A stretch of DNA of 64,000 nt from Setaria digitata (taxonomy: Eukaryota; Nematoda; Chromadorea; Rhabditida; Setariidae). The translations under genes and the position numbers were made by a program. The stretch covers positions 18,472-82,471 of the forward strand of contig RCAB01000283.1 in the NCBI GenBank assembly GCA_003640385.1, written 5' to 3'. Positions 1-13,700 of the stretch are shown here, piece after piece; within the stretch, counting starts at the first letter, position 1, and each line of letters starts with the position of its first letter. Below the pieces are notes generated by a model. The model had not been told where the DNA came from. It saw only the letters and a list, made by a program, of their open reading frames with translations, and ran no database searches.

Positions 1-36
1 TAATATCATCTTATCATGGCAGATTTTAATTTCCAG

Positions 37-2148
37 GTACTCAACCGTTGCAGTTGTTATATCACATGACGATAGATATGTTGTAAGTTGCTCTAAGGAT
101 GCGAAAATAGTGAAATGTAAGTTTATTAAGAAAAAGGACACAAAATTCCGTAACATAAGTAGAGCCGGTTATTTAATACAAAAATTTTTATTAGGTGAAA
201 AATGATATATATATGTATAAATAAGCAAGATCTGAAAATGTTATTTTAGCACACTTTTTTCAATTTTTCTAAAAAAAAGAAATAATTTTCTGAAATATTT
301 TCCAGATGATTTGGAAGAAGGGAAAATAATAGCTTTTACAAAATATAATAAAGGAGATAATATATCTCATCAAGGCCAAATATTTTCTCTTGCGATATCA
401 GCCGGCGATAAATACCTTGCAAGTGGTGGTACCGATACTATTATACGAGTTTGGAATTTTAGCAATTTAGAACATGTTAAAAATCTCTCTGGACATATGA
501 ATGCGGTAACCGGTTAGTTTCTTTTGTAGCATGTTTCCAGACTTTAAATCTCATGTTTTTATCCATCTTTGCTCATAAATTTTGAAAAAATTTCAAATTG
601 TACGTGGAAACAGAATTAAAATTTTATCGCTTTACAGGATTGGCATTTCGGCTAAATACTCAGCAGTTGTATAGTTGTTCCAAAGATCGAACCGTGAAAC
701 TATGGGATTTAGAGCAGCTAGGTTATATAGATACTCTCTTTGGTCATGTTGACGGAGTGGTAGGTATTGATGCTTTGTCGAGGTAAGTTTTCGAATAATT
801 CGGTGTCTTGTGAAAAAAGTTCATTTTCTTCTATCTTTAGATCAATTAGAAGTGTTAAAAAATTTTGCATATTCCAAACTTTTAAGGAGGTTTCGAATTT
901 GTTCTTTGCATCCTTGACATCTTAAATTTCAACTCCATGGCTTACAGTTTCTTCTCCTTTCTTTTAACTAAATAACTTTATACAGGGTCACAAATTTTTG
1001 AAGATTATTTATTTATAGGGAGCGTTTGGTAACTGCAGGTTCGCAAGACCGTACAGTGAGATTATGGAAAGTGCCCGAAGATAGTCATTTGATATTTAAC
1101 GGTTATTCAACTTGCTTTAGTATTGATTGCGTAGCACTTATCAACGAAGACCATTTTGTATCTGGCTCAGCTGATGGGTTAGTTGAGCTTCGCTTCTCTT
1201 TTTGTTTCATTGTGAAAATAACTATTATTTCAATAAAAAAAAAAACACCTGCAAGAAAGGGTATAGCAGGAATGGCCGTTTCATATCAGCAAAAAAAGTG
1301 TTTATAACAAGATTGCAAATTGAAAGTTACACAGATCGTGAAATCGCACAGTTTTATATGCTTTTTTCTTTTCCATTTTAAAAACCGCTCAACGATATCA
1401 CTGTTATTTGCTTCTTCTAAAAGAAATTCCTTCCTAATTTGTTTGTTTTTTTTTTTCTTTTCTAGATGTGAATTTCGTTTATTTCAGAAGCTTATGTGTT
1501 TGGTCAATATTTAAAAAGAAACCAGTATGTACGCAACGAGAAGCACATGGTCAAGGTTCTGATGGTCAGCCACGTTGGATCGTGTCGGTTGCAGCGCGAC
1601 GGTACACAGATCTTATTGCATCAGGTTCAAGTGATGGATTTGTACGCCTATGGAAAGTTGCTGAAGATTATAAATCAATTACAAATATTTTGTCGTACGA
1701 ACAAGTAAGTTCTTACGACTTTTTTTTTTGTTTATAAAACTCGAATTCAGATTACTGAATCAACCAAACGAGTTAAAGTATTTTACTTTTAATTAATTTG
1801 CAGATAAATCATAATAAAAAATTAGTAAAGGTGACTAAGTTGTAGTAAAAATAATATTATATCAGTTCATCCATAGTTTACGAGGAAGTAATTGGACATA
1901 TATTTCACTTTTTTTGTTCTTTTTTTTTTTCAAGTTTAATTCATATGTCTTCTAACTGACTTGAAAAACCTTTTTAGTAAAATATTTTCTTTTAGGTTGG
2001 TTTCATCAACCATCTTAAGTTTTCGAATGATGGTGAGGAAGTGGTGTGTGCTGTAGGTCAGGAACACAAATATGGAAGGTGGTGGAAAATTGCTGGAGCT
2101 AGGAATGTTATTGCAGTTTTTTCACTTACGTATGATGTAGCAGAATAA
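37..2148 (+). CDS. rrp9: RRP9 / U3-55K WD40 protein of the U3 snoRNP (3' part, N-terminus outside window)
   Basis: This is a nucleolar WD40 beta-propeller protein that binds U3 snoRNA and takes part in early 18S pre-rRNA cleavage. Exons read by eye are 37-116, 306-512, 638-782, 1019-1177, 1488-1704 and 1996-2148; every junction is GT-AG and keeps one frame. At least five WD blades are visible, for example YLASGGTDTIIRVWNF, LYSCSKDRTVKLWDL, LVTAGSQDRTVRLWKV and LIASGSSDGFVRLWKV. The C-terminal exon carries GFINHLKFSNDGEEVV followed by GQEHKYGRWWKIAGARN, which is the signature end of RRP9 and separates it from other WD40 proteins. The first exon enters in phase 2 at an acceptor at 35-36, so the acidic and basic N-terminus lies upstream of the window. 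The last codon is followed by TAA. The family assignment is secure and only the exact splice boundaries are inferred. Confidence 0.9.
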
Positions 2149-5100
2149 TTTCCTGATTATTTTGGTATTGTAGAAAGGGTTTTGTTGGAAAGATAGTTCA
2201 TCATGTCAAGAAGACGGATAGTTTTAGGTGCTAAAAAATATTCAAATAGGAGGTTTATTTTTTTTTCCCCCAAGGAAAGAATGTAATGCAAAATTTACAT
2301 CTGCTTTTAAATTTGGTAGATAGATGAATCATGTCCCCAGTAAAAATGAATTGATATTTACTCATAACATTTCTTTTTTGTCATCATTTTTGTTATTGGA
2401 AACTGTTGATAGTATAATTGGAAATAAAAGAGATAACTTAAAGTTGACAGCGGTTTCAAAATTCTGAATTTTAAACTAAGAAATTTTTGATTTTTGTGAA
2501 ACTCTACTTCTCTGTGTACTGTATACCTCGTTTTTCTTTCATCATTGCAGCGTTTGGTTTTCTTTTTGGGTAGGATCAAAAAAAGTTGTAAAAGGATGAG
2601 CAAAAGAAAAGGGGAGTGTAAGCGAAAAACAATTTCATGGGATATTCGAACTACGGAACAGGGAAGATAATTGGTGTGGGGCAGAGTAGATGATACAAGA
2701 TATTTAATTTTGCATGTTATATTCTATTATTTGGATTTGTTTTGAAAAAAGACTAATTATTGCTCTTTTAATATGAAATTGTTTTATGTTAAGGTATTGA
2801 TCGGGTAAGCAATACGTCGCGGTAATTTCATTTGCTTTGATTAATCCTTTAATTGCATTTCTATTAATTTCAAGTCAGGGTTAGTGAATAAATTATTTTG
2901 CTCGTTGTAGTCCGAAGTTGTTAATTTGACTTTTATTCGGCGATAGCAGTACTTAACCATACTGATATAATTACGAGACGGATAAATGACAGGTTACAGA
3001 ATTCCTATTCCTATATCTGTTCTAGTTTTCTCTAGTTTCTTGTTTTCAAGCACATGCTGCAAAATAAATGTATCTTAAATGTCATTTCCCCTATGGTGAC
3101 ATTTCGAAAATGTTTTACATCAAACTACTAGCAAATAATTCGATTCCAATTCATTTATTTAAATCTTGTTTACAGTTTCATATTTTGATATACTTTGGCA
3201 GGAATTGTGTTTTTTACATGTATATCATTGTTTCAAAAATCGACAATTAATGTGCACCATTAAGAAATGTTTTATTTTTCATTTTTTTTTTTCTTTTTTT
3301 TGTCAGCCAAGCTTCTAAGATGTGATTTCCGAATGAAGTTTAATGTTCAGATCTGCAATGATATTATGAAAAAGTGAGAATTCGAATGTTAGATTGAAGA
3401 AACGTGAACTACATAATTTCATTTCCGCAAAGAAATTTCTATCCTAATACCAAATGTCGATTTTAAGATTTTTTGCGTGGCGCAATATGACGTCTTGTCT
3501 GTTTATTTGCATGGCATTGCATGCTCTCTACCAAACAAAATTTTCGGGCGAATCACACAAAGATAAATTTTAGAATTTTATAAGTTTTTTACCTTTTTCT
3601 TCATATTGGTTTGTTTGTGCTCAGACTTTCTTGTTACATTGTTTTACTGCGTTCAATATTATTGGCCATGATAATCTGTTTCTTCAAGTTCCGTTTCCTA
3701 GGTATTTGAATTTTTTCGGAGCTGATTGTTATCGTTGTTGTTATTGCTTATTACGTAAACTGCTTAGTTCCTATTGTATCGCTAATTACATAAAAGCATA
3801 AAATAAATGTATTTAATTAAAGTGAATTGCTCTACGAACTCGGAATTGCGAAGAAGTTGTCAGGCTTGCCTCTTCAAAAAACTTCCACTTTATTTTTCTT
3901 TCGTGAATGTCAGAAAGAGGAAGTGAAGGATTTTATCGAATCGTACCATTGGTTGATGTGGTGTCATTTATTCTTTATTAATAATGTCGCCTTGTAAGCT
4001 CTAGCTAGCCTCTAGCTCTTGTTTGGCTTAGAGTTTAATGAAGTGTGTTTCAGTATTTTTCGGATAGTTTCATCCGATTACCGGTGGGAACTGCACGAGG
4101 AAAATTGATTTCTCCAAAAGGATAAGTTGGTTTGTACCGGACAATTTTGCTAATTAATCTTAGCTATCCTTTCCTACGACTGTATAAGTTACATCAATCT
4201 TAGTGCAATTTTGATTTCTCACACGAAATGTCAATTCGATACAATCGTTGCCCTTTTTTCGATCGAATTGTCTGCCATTCTGTTGATAACTCTTTCCATT
4301 TATTCATTTTTCATATTATTGAGTGCTGGAAATTAGATTTTTAATTATGTATGGTTAAACTAATAAGTATCCTCATTGTTATGCGGGCTTATTACTTGGC
4401 TTAATTCCATCATATTGGATGAAAAAGGACTAATATTGGCAATTTCATGCTGCAACATTTGAATTAACTTTTGGAAAGAGAAATGACTTATTATTGTCAC
4501 ATTAATTACAACGTTAATTTAAATTGGAATTTTAGTCTGTTTCCATTAAGCGTTATAAGTAGGGTTATTAATTATTACAATTGCCTAAAAATGAGAGCAT
4601 CTGTTGAATACTATGTTCCACATATATTAATTTCTGTCGATGACTTCCTGCTAATTTAAGAAATTCTCTTTCTTAGCAGTGCAAATATCAGGCATTCCAT
4701 TTTCACTTATTTATCAGTAACTGTTGTTGTTACGATCAACTAAACTAGTTAATTGTAAATGTTTGTTTAGTATTTCTATCGGCAATTTTAAATTAGTTCA
4801 CTGATTCCATTATCAATAATCATTTTAAATTTGCCGGTGTAAAAAAAAATCTTAATGGTTATTGATATTAATAATAAGACTATTAACAGGGTTCACAAAC
4901 TTTTCCGTCTAATTTTCCGGGTGGTTAAAGTTGTAGGTCAGATAAATTATTGTTTTAAACATTTTAAACGAAATTTTCATCGATTTTCTTTCCTTTTTCT
5001 TGAAAATGTAAGAAGTCGAGGATGTAGATCAGATGTAATTAATTAATTAATCCTACTCATCTTTTGTCCTTTTTATTGCCTATTTCTGTTTTACATTCCA

Positions 5101-5564
5101 TTAATTGTTGTTGCGTATCCGGAAAAAAAACTGCAAATGTAATTCGTTTTCTTCATAGTTCTATCGTTGCATCAGCATTTTCTCTATCGTTCTTTTATTA
5201 CCACTACTGCTCCTGATACATTCATCAGAAAACTTTGTTTAATTTATCATCAGTATTGGAAGATAAGTGTATCGTAGTGAAAAAAAGCATTTCCCACTTT
5301 AAAATCCCTTCCTTTCTATGAATAGACGAAATTTGTATATTAGAAATTATTCAACTTTTTTTGGACAAATGTTTCCTGATGAATTTGGGTAGCGAATTTG
5401 TATTTATCAGAAAATGTAAAAATATTCATTAAATATATTTGTATATTTAAAGCGCTTTTCCTAAAATTCGTTACCTTCTTTATGTTTATGTATCCCTAAA
5501 AAGAGATCGACATGGAATGAAATGAATTGTACAATAGACTGTATTTAAAATATTGAAGATTATT

Positions 5565-5806
5565 CATTCAGTTGAACTGTCTCATGGATTTTCACCTACA
5601 TTTAAAAAAAAAAAAAAAAAGTAAAAAGTGACCTGAAATGAATTATTCGTGAGCAAAGTAGATTAAACAGGAATTGAATGNCATTCAGTTGAACTGTCTC
5701 ATGGATTTTCACCTACTTTTTTAAAAAAAAAAAAAAAAAAAAAAAAGTAAAAAGTGACCTGAAATGAATTATTCGTGAGCAAAGTAGATTAAACAGGAAT
5801 TGAATG
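5565..5806. repeat. Near-identical tandem copies flanking a single N (probable contig-join duplication)
   Basis: Copy one (5565-5680) and copy two (5682-5806) carry the same text, beginning CATTCAGTTGAACTGTCTCA and ending GAATTGAATG. They differ only around an internal poly-A run, which is longer in copy two. One N at 5681 separates them exactly. The simplest reading is two overlapping contig ends placed side by side instead of merged, because the poly-A length differed. Confidence 0.85.
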
Positions 5807-8371
5807 AATTTAATGGAATCGGATATTATTGGGATATAACATATTGATTTCTCAAATGGTGATGAGCTTGCTAAAAGGTATATCGTATTTTAAAATGGAT
5901 TACTTTTTTCTTATTTTTTTTTTCTTTTCTTTTTTGTTTAAAATCATTGAATCTGACGCATTTTTTCCCTTTAAATTTTTTGTCTACAAAAGTTCTTTAT
6001 GATGAGTAAATAGCACACCTTCGCTCTATGATCAAGCGTAGATAGGTTAACGCAAAGAGAGATTGCTTTAACATTTGATATGAAATTACAATATATTTCG
6101 ATTTTGAAGTATTTAAGATTTCATTTCCCTTCATACAAATTATAGGAAAAGAAAAAAACTTGAATTTTAATTTTTTTTTTTTCCTGCAACAATCAATAAA
6201 TTTAGCTAGTTTAGAGGAAAAATTTATCATTGTAAAGGGAATCTGCAAGCGAAATTCAAAAAAAGTATTGCAATTTATGCCCGTCATATGTAATATATAA
6301 ATAATTAAAAAGAAATAATTCTAGCACTGTGGGTATTAGAGCTTTTATAGCCATCAATCTGACATAACTTTCTCTTTTCATTTGATAAAATTTTTATGCT
6401 AAACCATTTTTATTGTCTTTTTTTCTTGCTTCTGGAAAAGCATTTTTTTTCTTTTTAAGAAAAAATAACAAATGTATTTCGACTTATCCTTTATTTTTTT
6501 GAACAGACTGCATTAAAAGAGAAGATGATTGTCAGTCATCAAAAATATTTGAATTACCTCACTTAAAATTTCTCCTTTATTTTTCAGATATTAATTTATG
6601 ATAATAATGAAAAGAAAAAATATGAAATTAATAGTTCCATCTATTGTCAATTAACTAAAAGGAGAAGCAAGGAAAAGATAAAAAAGAATTTCTTTCGATG
6701 TTTTAATCCTTTTAATCAAGGAAAAGGAATGAATTTCTTTTCAGTAAAACATTTGCTATGCATATCATTCAACGGCTATTGTGCTCAATGACCCATCTGT
6801 GAAAATCTTTTATTGCCTGAAAAAATTTTGTTTTTCTTCACTTTACAATAGTTGAAAGTATTGCATTGAATGCAATTGAACAGCTGTTGTTTTATTTTCC
6901 CTCAAATATTTGCTGCTTTAAAGGAAAAAATGTAAAAAAAAAAAATGCATTTTTTCTCTCGTTTTTTGTGAGACAGTTTTTAAAAAATGGATTAACCGAA
7001 TTACTTAGATTAGTAATTGTTAATCAGTAATAATAACATTAGTAATTTCCGAATTCGAACTTATAATTTCCAAATTTTTTCTTTTTTTTATTTAATTGTA
7101 ATCAGATATCACAGTCGTTTAAAAGTCGGTAAAGAATGGAAATTTGAACATTATATAGATATTGTTCCAAAAATCATTTGATTTTTTGAAAAGATTTTGA
7201 ATTTCTTATTGTCAAAACTATGTATTATTATGAATATTTCTGAATTTCAATGAAAAGCAGTCTATTATACCTTTCAGATCAATTTAAACAGTTTAATCAC
7301 CGCTACTGAACAAGACAAATTACCATTAGATTATAAACTCATCGAAAAGTATTCGAATGTTTTTTTTTTTTTCCTTTTTCTCATTTTTTATTTCAGATTT
7401 TTTTCGCTACTCGCTACTTATCCCTGCCAAACTAATAACATTATTATTATCATTTCTTTTTAAGTTATTTTGTTTTTCACTTTTACTTCCATTCCTCTAT
7501 TTTCAGTTTTCAGAAATTTTAAAAATTCAAAGATTTCTAATTTCAAAAATGTTTGGGAATTTTTTTTATGTAGATCTATTCCAATGTCTGTATTTGCAAC
7601 AGAAATGTAGTGTTGATTAGGATTCAGTTAATTTTGCTTTATAGAAAAGATTTTAAATTTGATATCTTAATATATTCATATTTTACCAAGGGTTATATTA
7701 TGTAATATGGGTTTAAAACTATTTATCCATGAAGTTTTTACGCGAAATTATTGTGTCATATCCTAATTTCTCGGGAATTTTCTGGTTTTAATTTACCCTT
7801 ACTCATTTGCCCATTTCATCTTTTCCCTTCAGTAGAATATCTCCGACCGAAATCTTCATTTCTCTCTCTTTTCTTTTTTCCTCTCTCTTAAAAAAAAAAA
7901 TTGTTTTCAACAATGTAAAAAAGAAGTCTATCGGAACCATTTTATTTTTCCGTTATTATTTTCTTCTACGAATAAAATTCCAAAAGTAAATGGTTTGATT
8001 TTAGGAACTTTCCTAAAATTTTTGAGATCTTATTGCTATCGCTGCTTTTTTTTCTCAACTGTCAGGAATTAAATATTGTCTTCAAGTTGATTTTACTTTC
8101 ATTTTTGTTTTCTTTCTGTCAGAAAAAATTTTTCCAATTGCTCATTTGATTTGGTTATGTTGGCGTGAGAGATAAAAAATTTTCAAAAAATGTTTTGCTT
8201 CGATTAGCTTATGTCTGCTGTTAGGAAATTCTGTTTTCTTCTCGAAAGTTTTTCATTTTTTTTTTAAGTTTTTGAAATCTTGCTTTTTAGATTTGAAATA
8301 TTACGCAATTTTGAAATTTCGAATAGTGTTATTATAATTTTTACTGCCGTAGTGAATTCCCAAAAAACAAC

Positions 8372-8397
8372 AGTAATGTTGTTTTTTCGTATATGTA
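8372..8397. repeat. Short perfect inverted repeat
   Basis: AAAAAACAAC and GTTGTTTTTT pair perfectly over 10 bp around a 6-base loop (8382-8387). It is low in complexity, and in AT-rich intergenic DNA it may be chance. Confidence 0.35.
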
Positions 8398-10725
8398 ACT
8401 GAAATGGGAGCCCATGGTATGTTTATATTTCCATTTGCAAAATATATGTTATTTTTTTCGTGTTCCGAAATTCATTCCTTTATAAATCTTCCGGAAGATG
8501 ACTCGTTTACTCGATGATTGATAATAATGGTGATAATGATATTCAATATGATAAAAATTTGAATTCATCGGACTAGAAACTATTTGATGCTAACTTATGC
8601 AAGAGACAGAGATGATATAACTAAGTTAATGAGAACTGAGATGGAATAAAGAAGGATAACAGTTATCACAATTTGACATATGCTTCGCGAAAGTGATATC
8701 AGCTGCTGTTGCTACCACTTTTAATTTCACGGTAATTTCTATCTGTTCATTTTCGTACTTTTGCATTTTCCATTGATTTCCATTTAATTGTTCACATTTT
8801 TTTAAACTAAACTTCTAAATTTTTTTTCGATTCCATCAAATACCTTTTTTCTTAAATTCATTTTTTCCTTTTTATTATCTTTTTTTTCTACTGCTAATTT
8901 ATCCATTTTATGAAATAAATACTTATTGATTATCGAAATGAATATCAGTGACATATCTTTAATTATGCAATTGTGCATCGCATCTCATCAAATTTTAAGA
9001 AATTCGCTCATTTTTCTTTTTTTCTATGCTTATGTAACTTGACGGAAATAATTTATATGTTACATAAATATCAAATACCAATTTGTTGCCGTCCACACTG
9101 ATATGTGATAATATTGATAACTTTTCATTCTCCCTCTGTACTCTTTAATTCTTTTTTCTACTAATGCATCTTATGAATTCAGTTCATTTAAACATTCCAA
9201 TCGATTATTTGTGAGTTTAATAATAATTTAAGCTACTTTTACTTTTAATTGTCATCCTCGAAAGATTTTTATTCATATCAACAAGCAGAAGGAATCAAAA
9301 TGGTCCCAATTTTTCCACTATTTTTTTATCCTCAATTCTTTTCTCTGTTTCACTTTTAGCGCCCTCACTTTTTTTCATTATTTATAAGTTATTATTATTA
9401 ATTTTTGATCCATTTAAAATAAAATATTGTAATTTACGCATTCTATGCTATATTTAAATTCCCAGTATCACCGCATAATTTTGCATATTTTTTTTAGATA
9501 AGTTGTAGTCAGCATCTATTTATCATTATTTAAATTTGACTAGTCGATTACAGTATTTTGCGGCATTCTGTGTATTGAAATTATCACCATTATCACATTA
9601 GTTTTGCAGTTTTTTTTTTTTTGTTTTTATGAAGTCTATCTGATTTTAATATTTAGTTTATATTTGGTCAGTTAGATAATGAAAGTTTAACATTGCCTTA
9701 AACAGTATTTGAATTATTTGCTGGGAATTTTAAATTATTGTGTCTAAAAACACCGTTCCATGCAAAAATGATCGCTTCTTTTCCATTTCTAATCCGTTCA
9801 TTTTTTTTTTTTTTTTTTTCATTTCAATAAGAATGGATGATAATTTTAAAATTTAAAATTTCGTAAGCCGTAGTAAATTTACGCTCAGATGACAGTGTTT
9901 TACCGATAAGAAATATTTCAAGAATGAATTTTTTTTTGGCCTTCACATCCTCTTATCAGTTTTTGTTAGCCATTCCATTTGTTGTTCTTAAATCAACAGT
10001 AATAGAAATCAAAAACTTTCATTTATAGTTATTTTATCGCAATTTTTTTTTACAGATATGTAACATTTCCGGAAGCAGACTGTTACTGTTCCACCTAATT
10101 TGCACCTACACATAAGACATCTCCTCATTCATTAATTCTCATCCTGGTGATTAATAACCATTATAATAATCAGCAAACAATATTGTCATATATCGTAGAT
10201 TTTTACGAAGGTGACTTATACACATAATTAATCATAAGATGATGGAAAATAAAAGCAAATAAAAGCCAAAATATTATATTGATAGATCGAATTGAAACAA
10301 ATTAAATTAACTTTGTGTTTTAACTTATTATTTAAATTCCTATCACTTAGCTCATAAAAAGTTTCCAGATTTGACCGAAAATTCCGCAGTTAAATGGTCA
10401 CTTAAGAGACTAAACCGCTTAAAAATTGGACTATAAAATTAAATGAATGTATAATTAGCCAGAAAGTTATGCGTGTTTGAAAATTCAGCATTATTCTTTC
10501 ATCATTTTTATTCTGCGTTATGATTTATTTGGCGTCTTCAATGTTGCCACGTACGTGCGGTAACGTGTTATATTATAATGATTTTTCAATGAATTCATGG
10601 AAATTATGCAGACGGAAAGAACTGAAGCGTTCTGTGGATTTGATACTTTAACTCTGTGGAACATTTATTAGTAGTTATTTGTTAGATTTATTTCCGGTTA
10701 AGGAAATCAGAAACAGAAATCAACT

Positions 10726-13700
10726 ATGGCTAATCTCAATAACTTAGTTGTTACAGGTAATAAATTATCGAATTTATCCTCTCTTTTTTTTTTGTTGTGA
10801 TTGTCCAGAGTCGTCTAAAATTCTAGATATTACTAGTAATTTCTGGAATTTTCATATATCCAGTATATTGGAATGATTATTAGCAATTATTACTTAATTA
10901 TGTTACTATTTCACATATAATATATGCTATAAAACTGACTCAAAAAAACGTTACTTCAAAATTGGCTTCGTGAAAGTGTCCCAATTCATCATTTCTATTA
11001 GTTAGCTGAAAATAATTTTCCAATTCTTAGCGTTATCTTTTCAGCATTTTCGTATCCGAAAAGATTCGTTATTTGTTGTAGGTGCTATGCAACCGTTTCT
11101 ATCGACCACATTACATCAAGAAATTCTGGATGAAATTTTGTAGTAAATGTAGATATTACTTGTATAATATCAAAGTTTGCATAAAACGGGAAAAATTTTT
11201 TCCATTTTTCACCTTCAGGAAAATAAAAAAAAATGATAAAATTGGAAAATGAAGTGGTGATTTGTTATGTGATAAATGAATAAGTAGAATGTTGTCTGCC
11301 TAAATGACTTACCTGACAAGGTAATACATATGGGTTATTTTTTTTATTTCTTTTACTTAATCATTTTAGTTATTTCTGCTCGTGGTTTATCGCTCAAGGG
11401 ACACAGTAAATTGGAAGTATTCGTTAATTTGACAATTAATGGGAAAGGAAATTGGAAAAGTAAAGTACAAACGGATATTGTTCGAACGGTATCTGATTGC
11501 AAGTGGGATCAGCGCTGCGAATTGTGTGTGATAGTACTGATCATCTTTACTGCATATTTATTTCAGAACATTTTCTGCCAATCTTAGGAAATTTTGATAA
11601 TTAATTAGTTTTGTAAGTATCGACGGATGTTTTACGAATGCACTTCTATTCAACTTTATCAGATAATTAATTTGTGAAATTTAGATTTGAATATTTATAA
11701 TTAAGAGACGAAAAATTTTCACTTAAATGAAATCTTTATATTACAACAAATTTATTAATAAATTTTAAAAAAAAAAAAAAAGAAAATTTAGTTTTTATGA
11801 AAAGAAAAATTCAGTAATGATTTTTTTTTAAAGTATACTGAACGATATGGATTCGACACTGATAGTGACCGTTAATCATCGAACTGTTTTGGGTACCACC
11901 GACTGCATTGGTGCATTAGAGTTACCATTACAATCACTGATAAATGTACGGATGCCAACATGGTACCGTTTATGCAAGAAGAGGAAATATATCGATGATA
12001 ATCAGCAAAAGAAATATCGTGGTGAAATATGCTTGAAATTTGATTTTTCAAATAAAATATGCTCAGAAACAACCAAAAATTTGTCCGCTTCATCATTTTC
12101 CATCAGTACTCTTCATGGTAATTTATTATTTTTTGATTTTCACTGTTTAATTGCGAGATTAAAATAGAAGTAATAGACATCTGAATTTAATTGTAAGGTG
12201 TTGTGTAGCAAGAGAAGACTGATCAATAATAAACATTTCAAAAATAATCCTAGCTAAATTAGTCAATTCCTTTCAGTGTTTTATCTTTTTGATTTATTTG
12301 TAATAAAAATGAAAAATTCATTGATTTCTTTGAGATTAAGGCGAAAAAGCTCTTTGCGATAGTGGAAATTTAACAAATTTTTCCAAGAGAAAGGTTAAAA
12401 TTCGATTGGTCTCTTCAACTTTAAAGCAGAAGATCGATTGTCTTTTTCATAACTTTAGAATAAATGATTATATATGTAGCATCATGTGTTCGTACACTAG
12501 ATTTTATCTGCTCTGCGATCTAATATATTGGATATGATCTAATATTAGTTCTTTTTTTCTTCAGATTTCTCTTAATAATCTTTATAAATTATTTTATTTA
12601 TTACTCCAACAATTATCTGCGCTATCGCTATGGTTTTACATATGTATGTATATATTTTTCTTTATTTAGGTACAAGTAAACTTGATACACTAAAGCGTAA
12701 AATGCGAATTGGAAAAAAAAAGAATAGTAATATGGGTGATACCACTTCCCTGATAAGCCTTCCACAGTATGGTCATCGTCGTTCATCGCTTTGTGAAGTA
12801 TGTCCAGCATTACCAAAATCGGATCGTATTTCAATGATGGAGTTAAATCAAGATGGACTGATAGTACCACCATCTGCTACTACAGATAACACTATCAATT
12901 ATCCCTCATTATATAACTCACATAATGTCGCTACTTCATTAGGTTGGCTATTGTTGAATTAATTAATTTATCTCATGTAATGGACTAAATTTTTTATAGC
13001 ATTTATGAAACAAATATTAGATGGATAAGTTTGTTTAATATATTATTATATTTATTTAAAATTACATTATAGTATTTCTAAATCATTCGAATTTTTGGTA
13101 TTATTTATACCTGATATTTGTTTATTCTCGTTTTATTAACTTCAGTTTCGTGCTCTCTTTGCTATTTTGTGTTTTTGAAAATTCAAACAATAAATTAAAC
13201 CACCAATTTTAGCTTCCTTTTTTTTTTATGCGAAAAAAACTTTTTTTTTCACTATTGCTCTTGGTTTAAACAGATTTGTACACGATAACTTTACATGACT
13301 AAAATAGCATTCAAATTCCTTAAATTTTTATTGAGACGAGGATTAAAGATTAAGAAGGAAGGAAAATGATAGGGATGCTATTTCGACATATTAGCTTATT
13401 TATATATTCATACTTAACATTCTTGCTCTACTCCATTAGGTTAAAAGAACCGAAGCATCTTGCTCTGTTATAATTTCTAGAAGGATTTGTGCTTAAAATT
13501 TAGAAATGAGTTGATACTTTAGTTTTAGATGTTGATAATAAATAATGCAAATAACGTAAGAACTCTCTTTTAAAAACGGAAAACTACAGTATGAAAATAC
13601 GATTATAAACATTCCATAAGCATTTTGTATTTCAGGAATTGATGGTGTGTTATTTGGTTCACGACGTACGTCAATGTCATCTAATCGAAATTCGTTAAAT

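Larger units (their letters stand above)
2149..10725. other. 8.6 kb stretch without recognisable genes
   Basis: Both strands were read. There are only short AT-rich open frames with no family resemblance and no chain of exons in compatible phase. It contains T-rich and A-rich homopolymer runs, the duplicated block around the single N at 5681, and a perfect 10-bp stem at 8372-8397. It should hold the RRP9 3'UTR at its left end and the promoter of the Rab11-FIP gene at its right end. A non-coding transcript or a gene of very small exons cannot be excluded by eye. Confidence 0.6.

Noticed and set aside
1496..1708. Alternative frame over an RRP9 exon
   Set aside because: The other frame contains the clear WD blade ASGSSDGFVRLWKV, and its phase fits the neighbours.
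11330..11369. Hydrophobic leader in front of the C2 exon, resembling a signal peptide
   Set aside because: It lies before a TTTTAG acceptor; exon 1 (10726-10756) joins in phase at 11370, so this is intron sequence.
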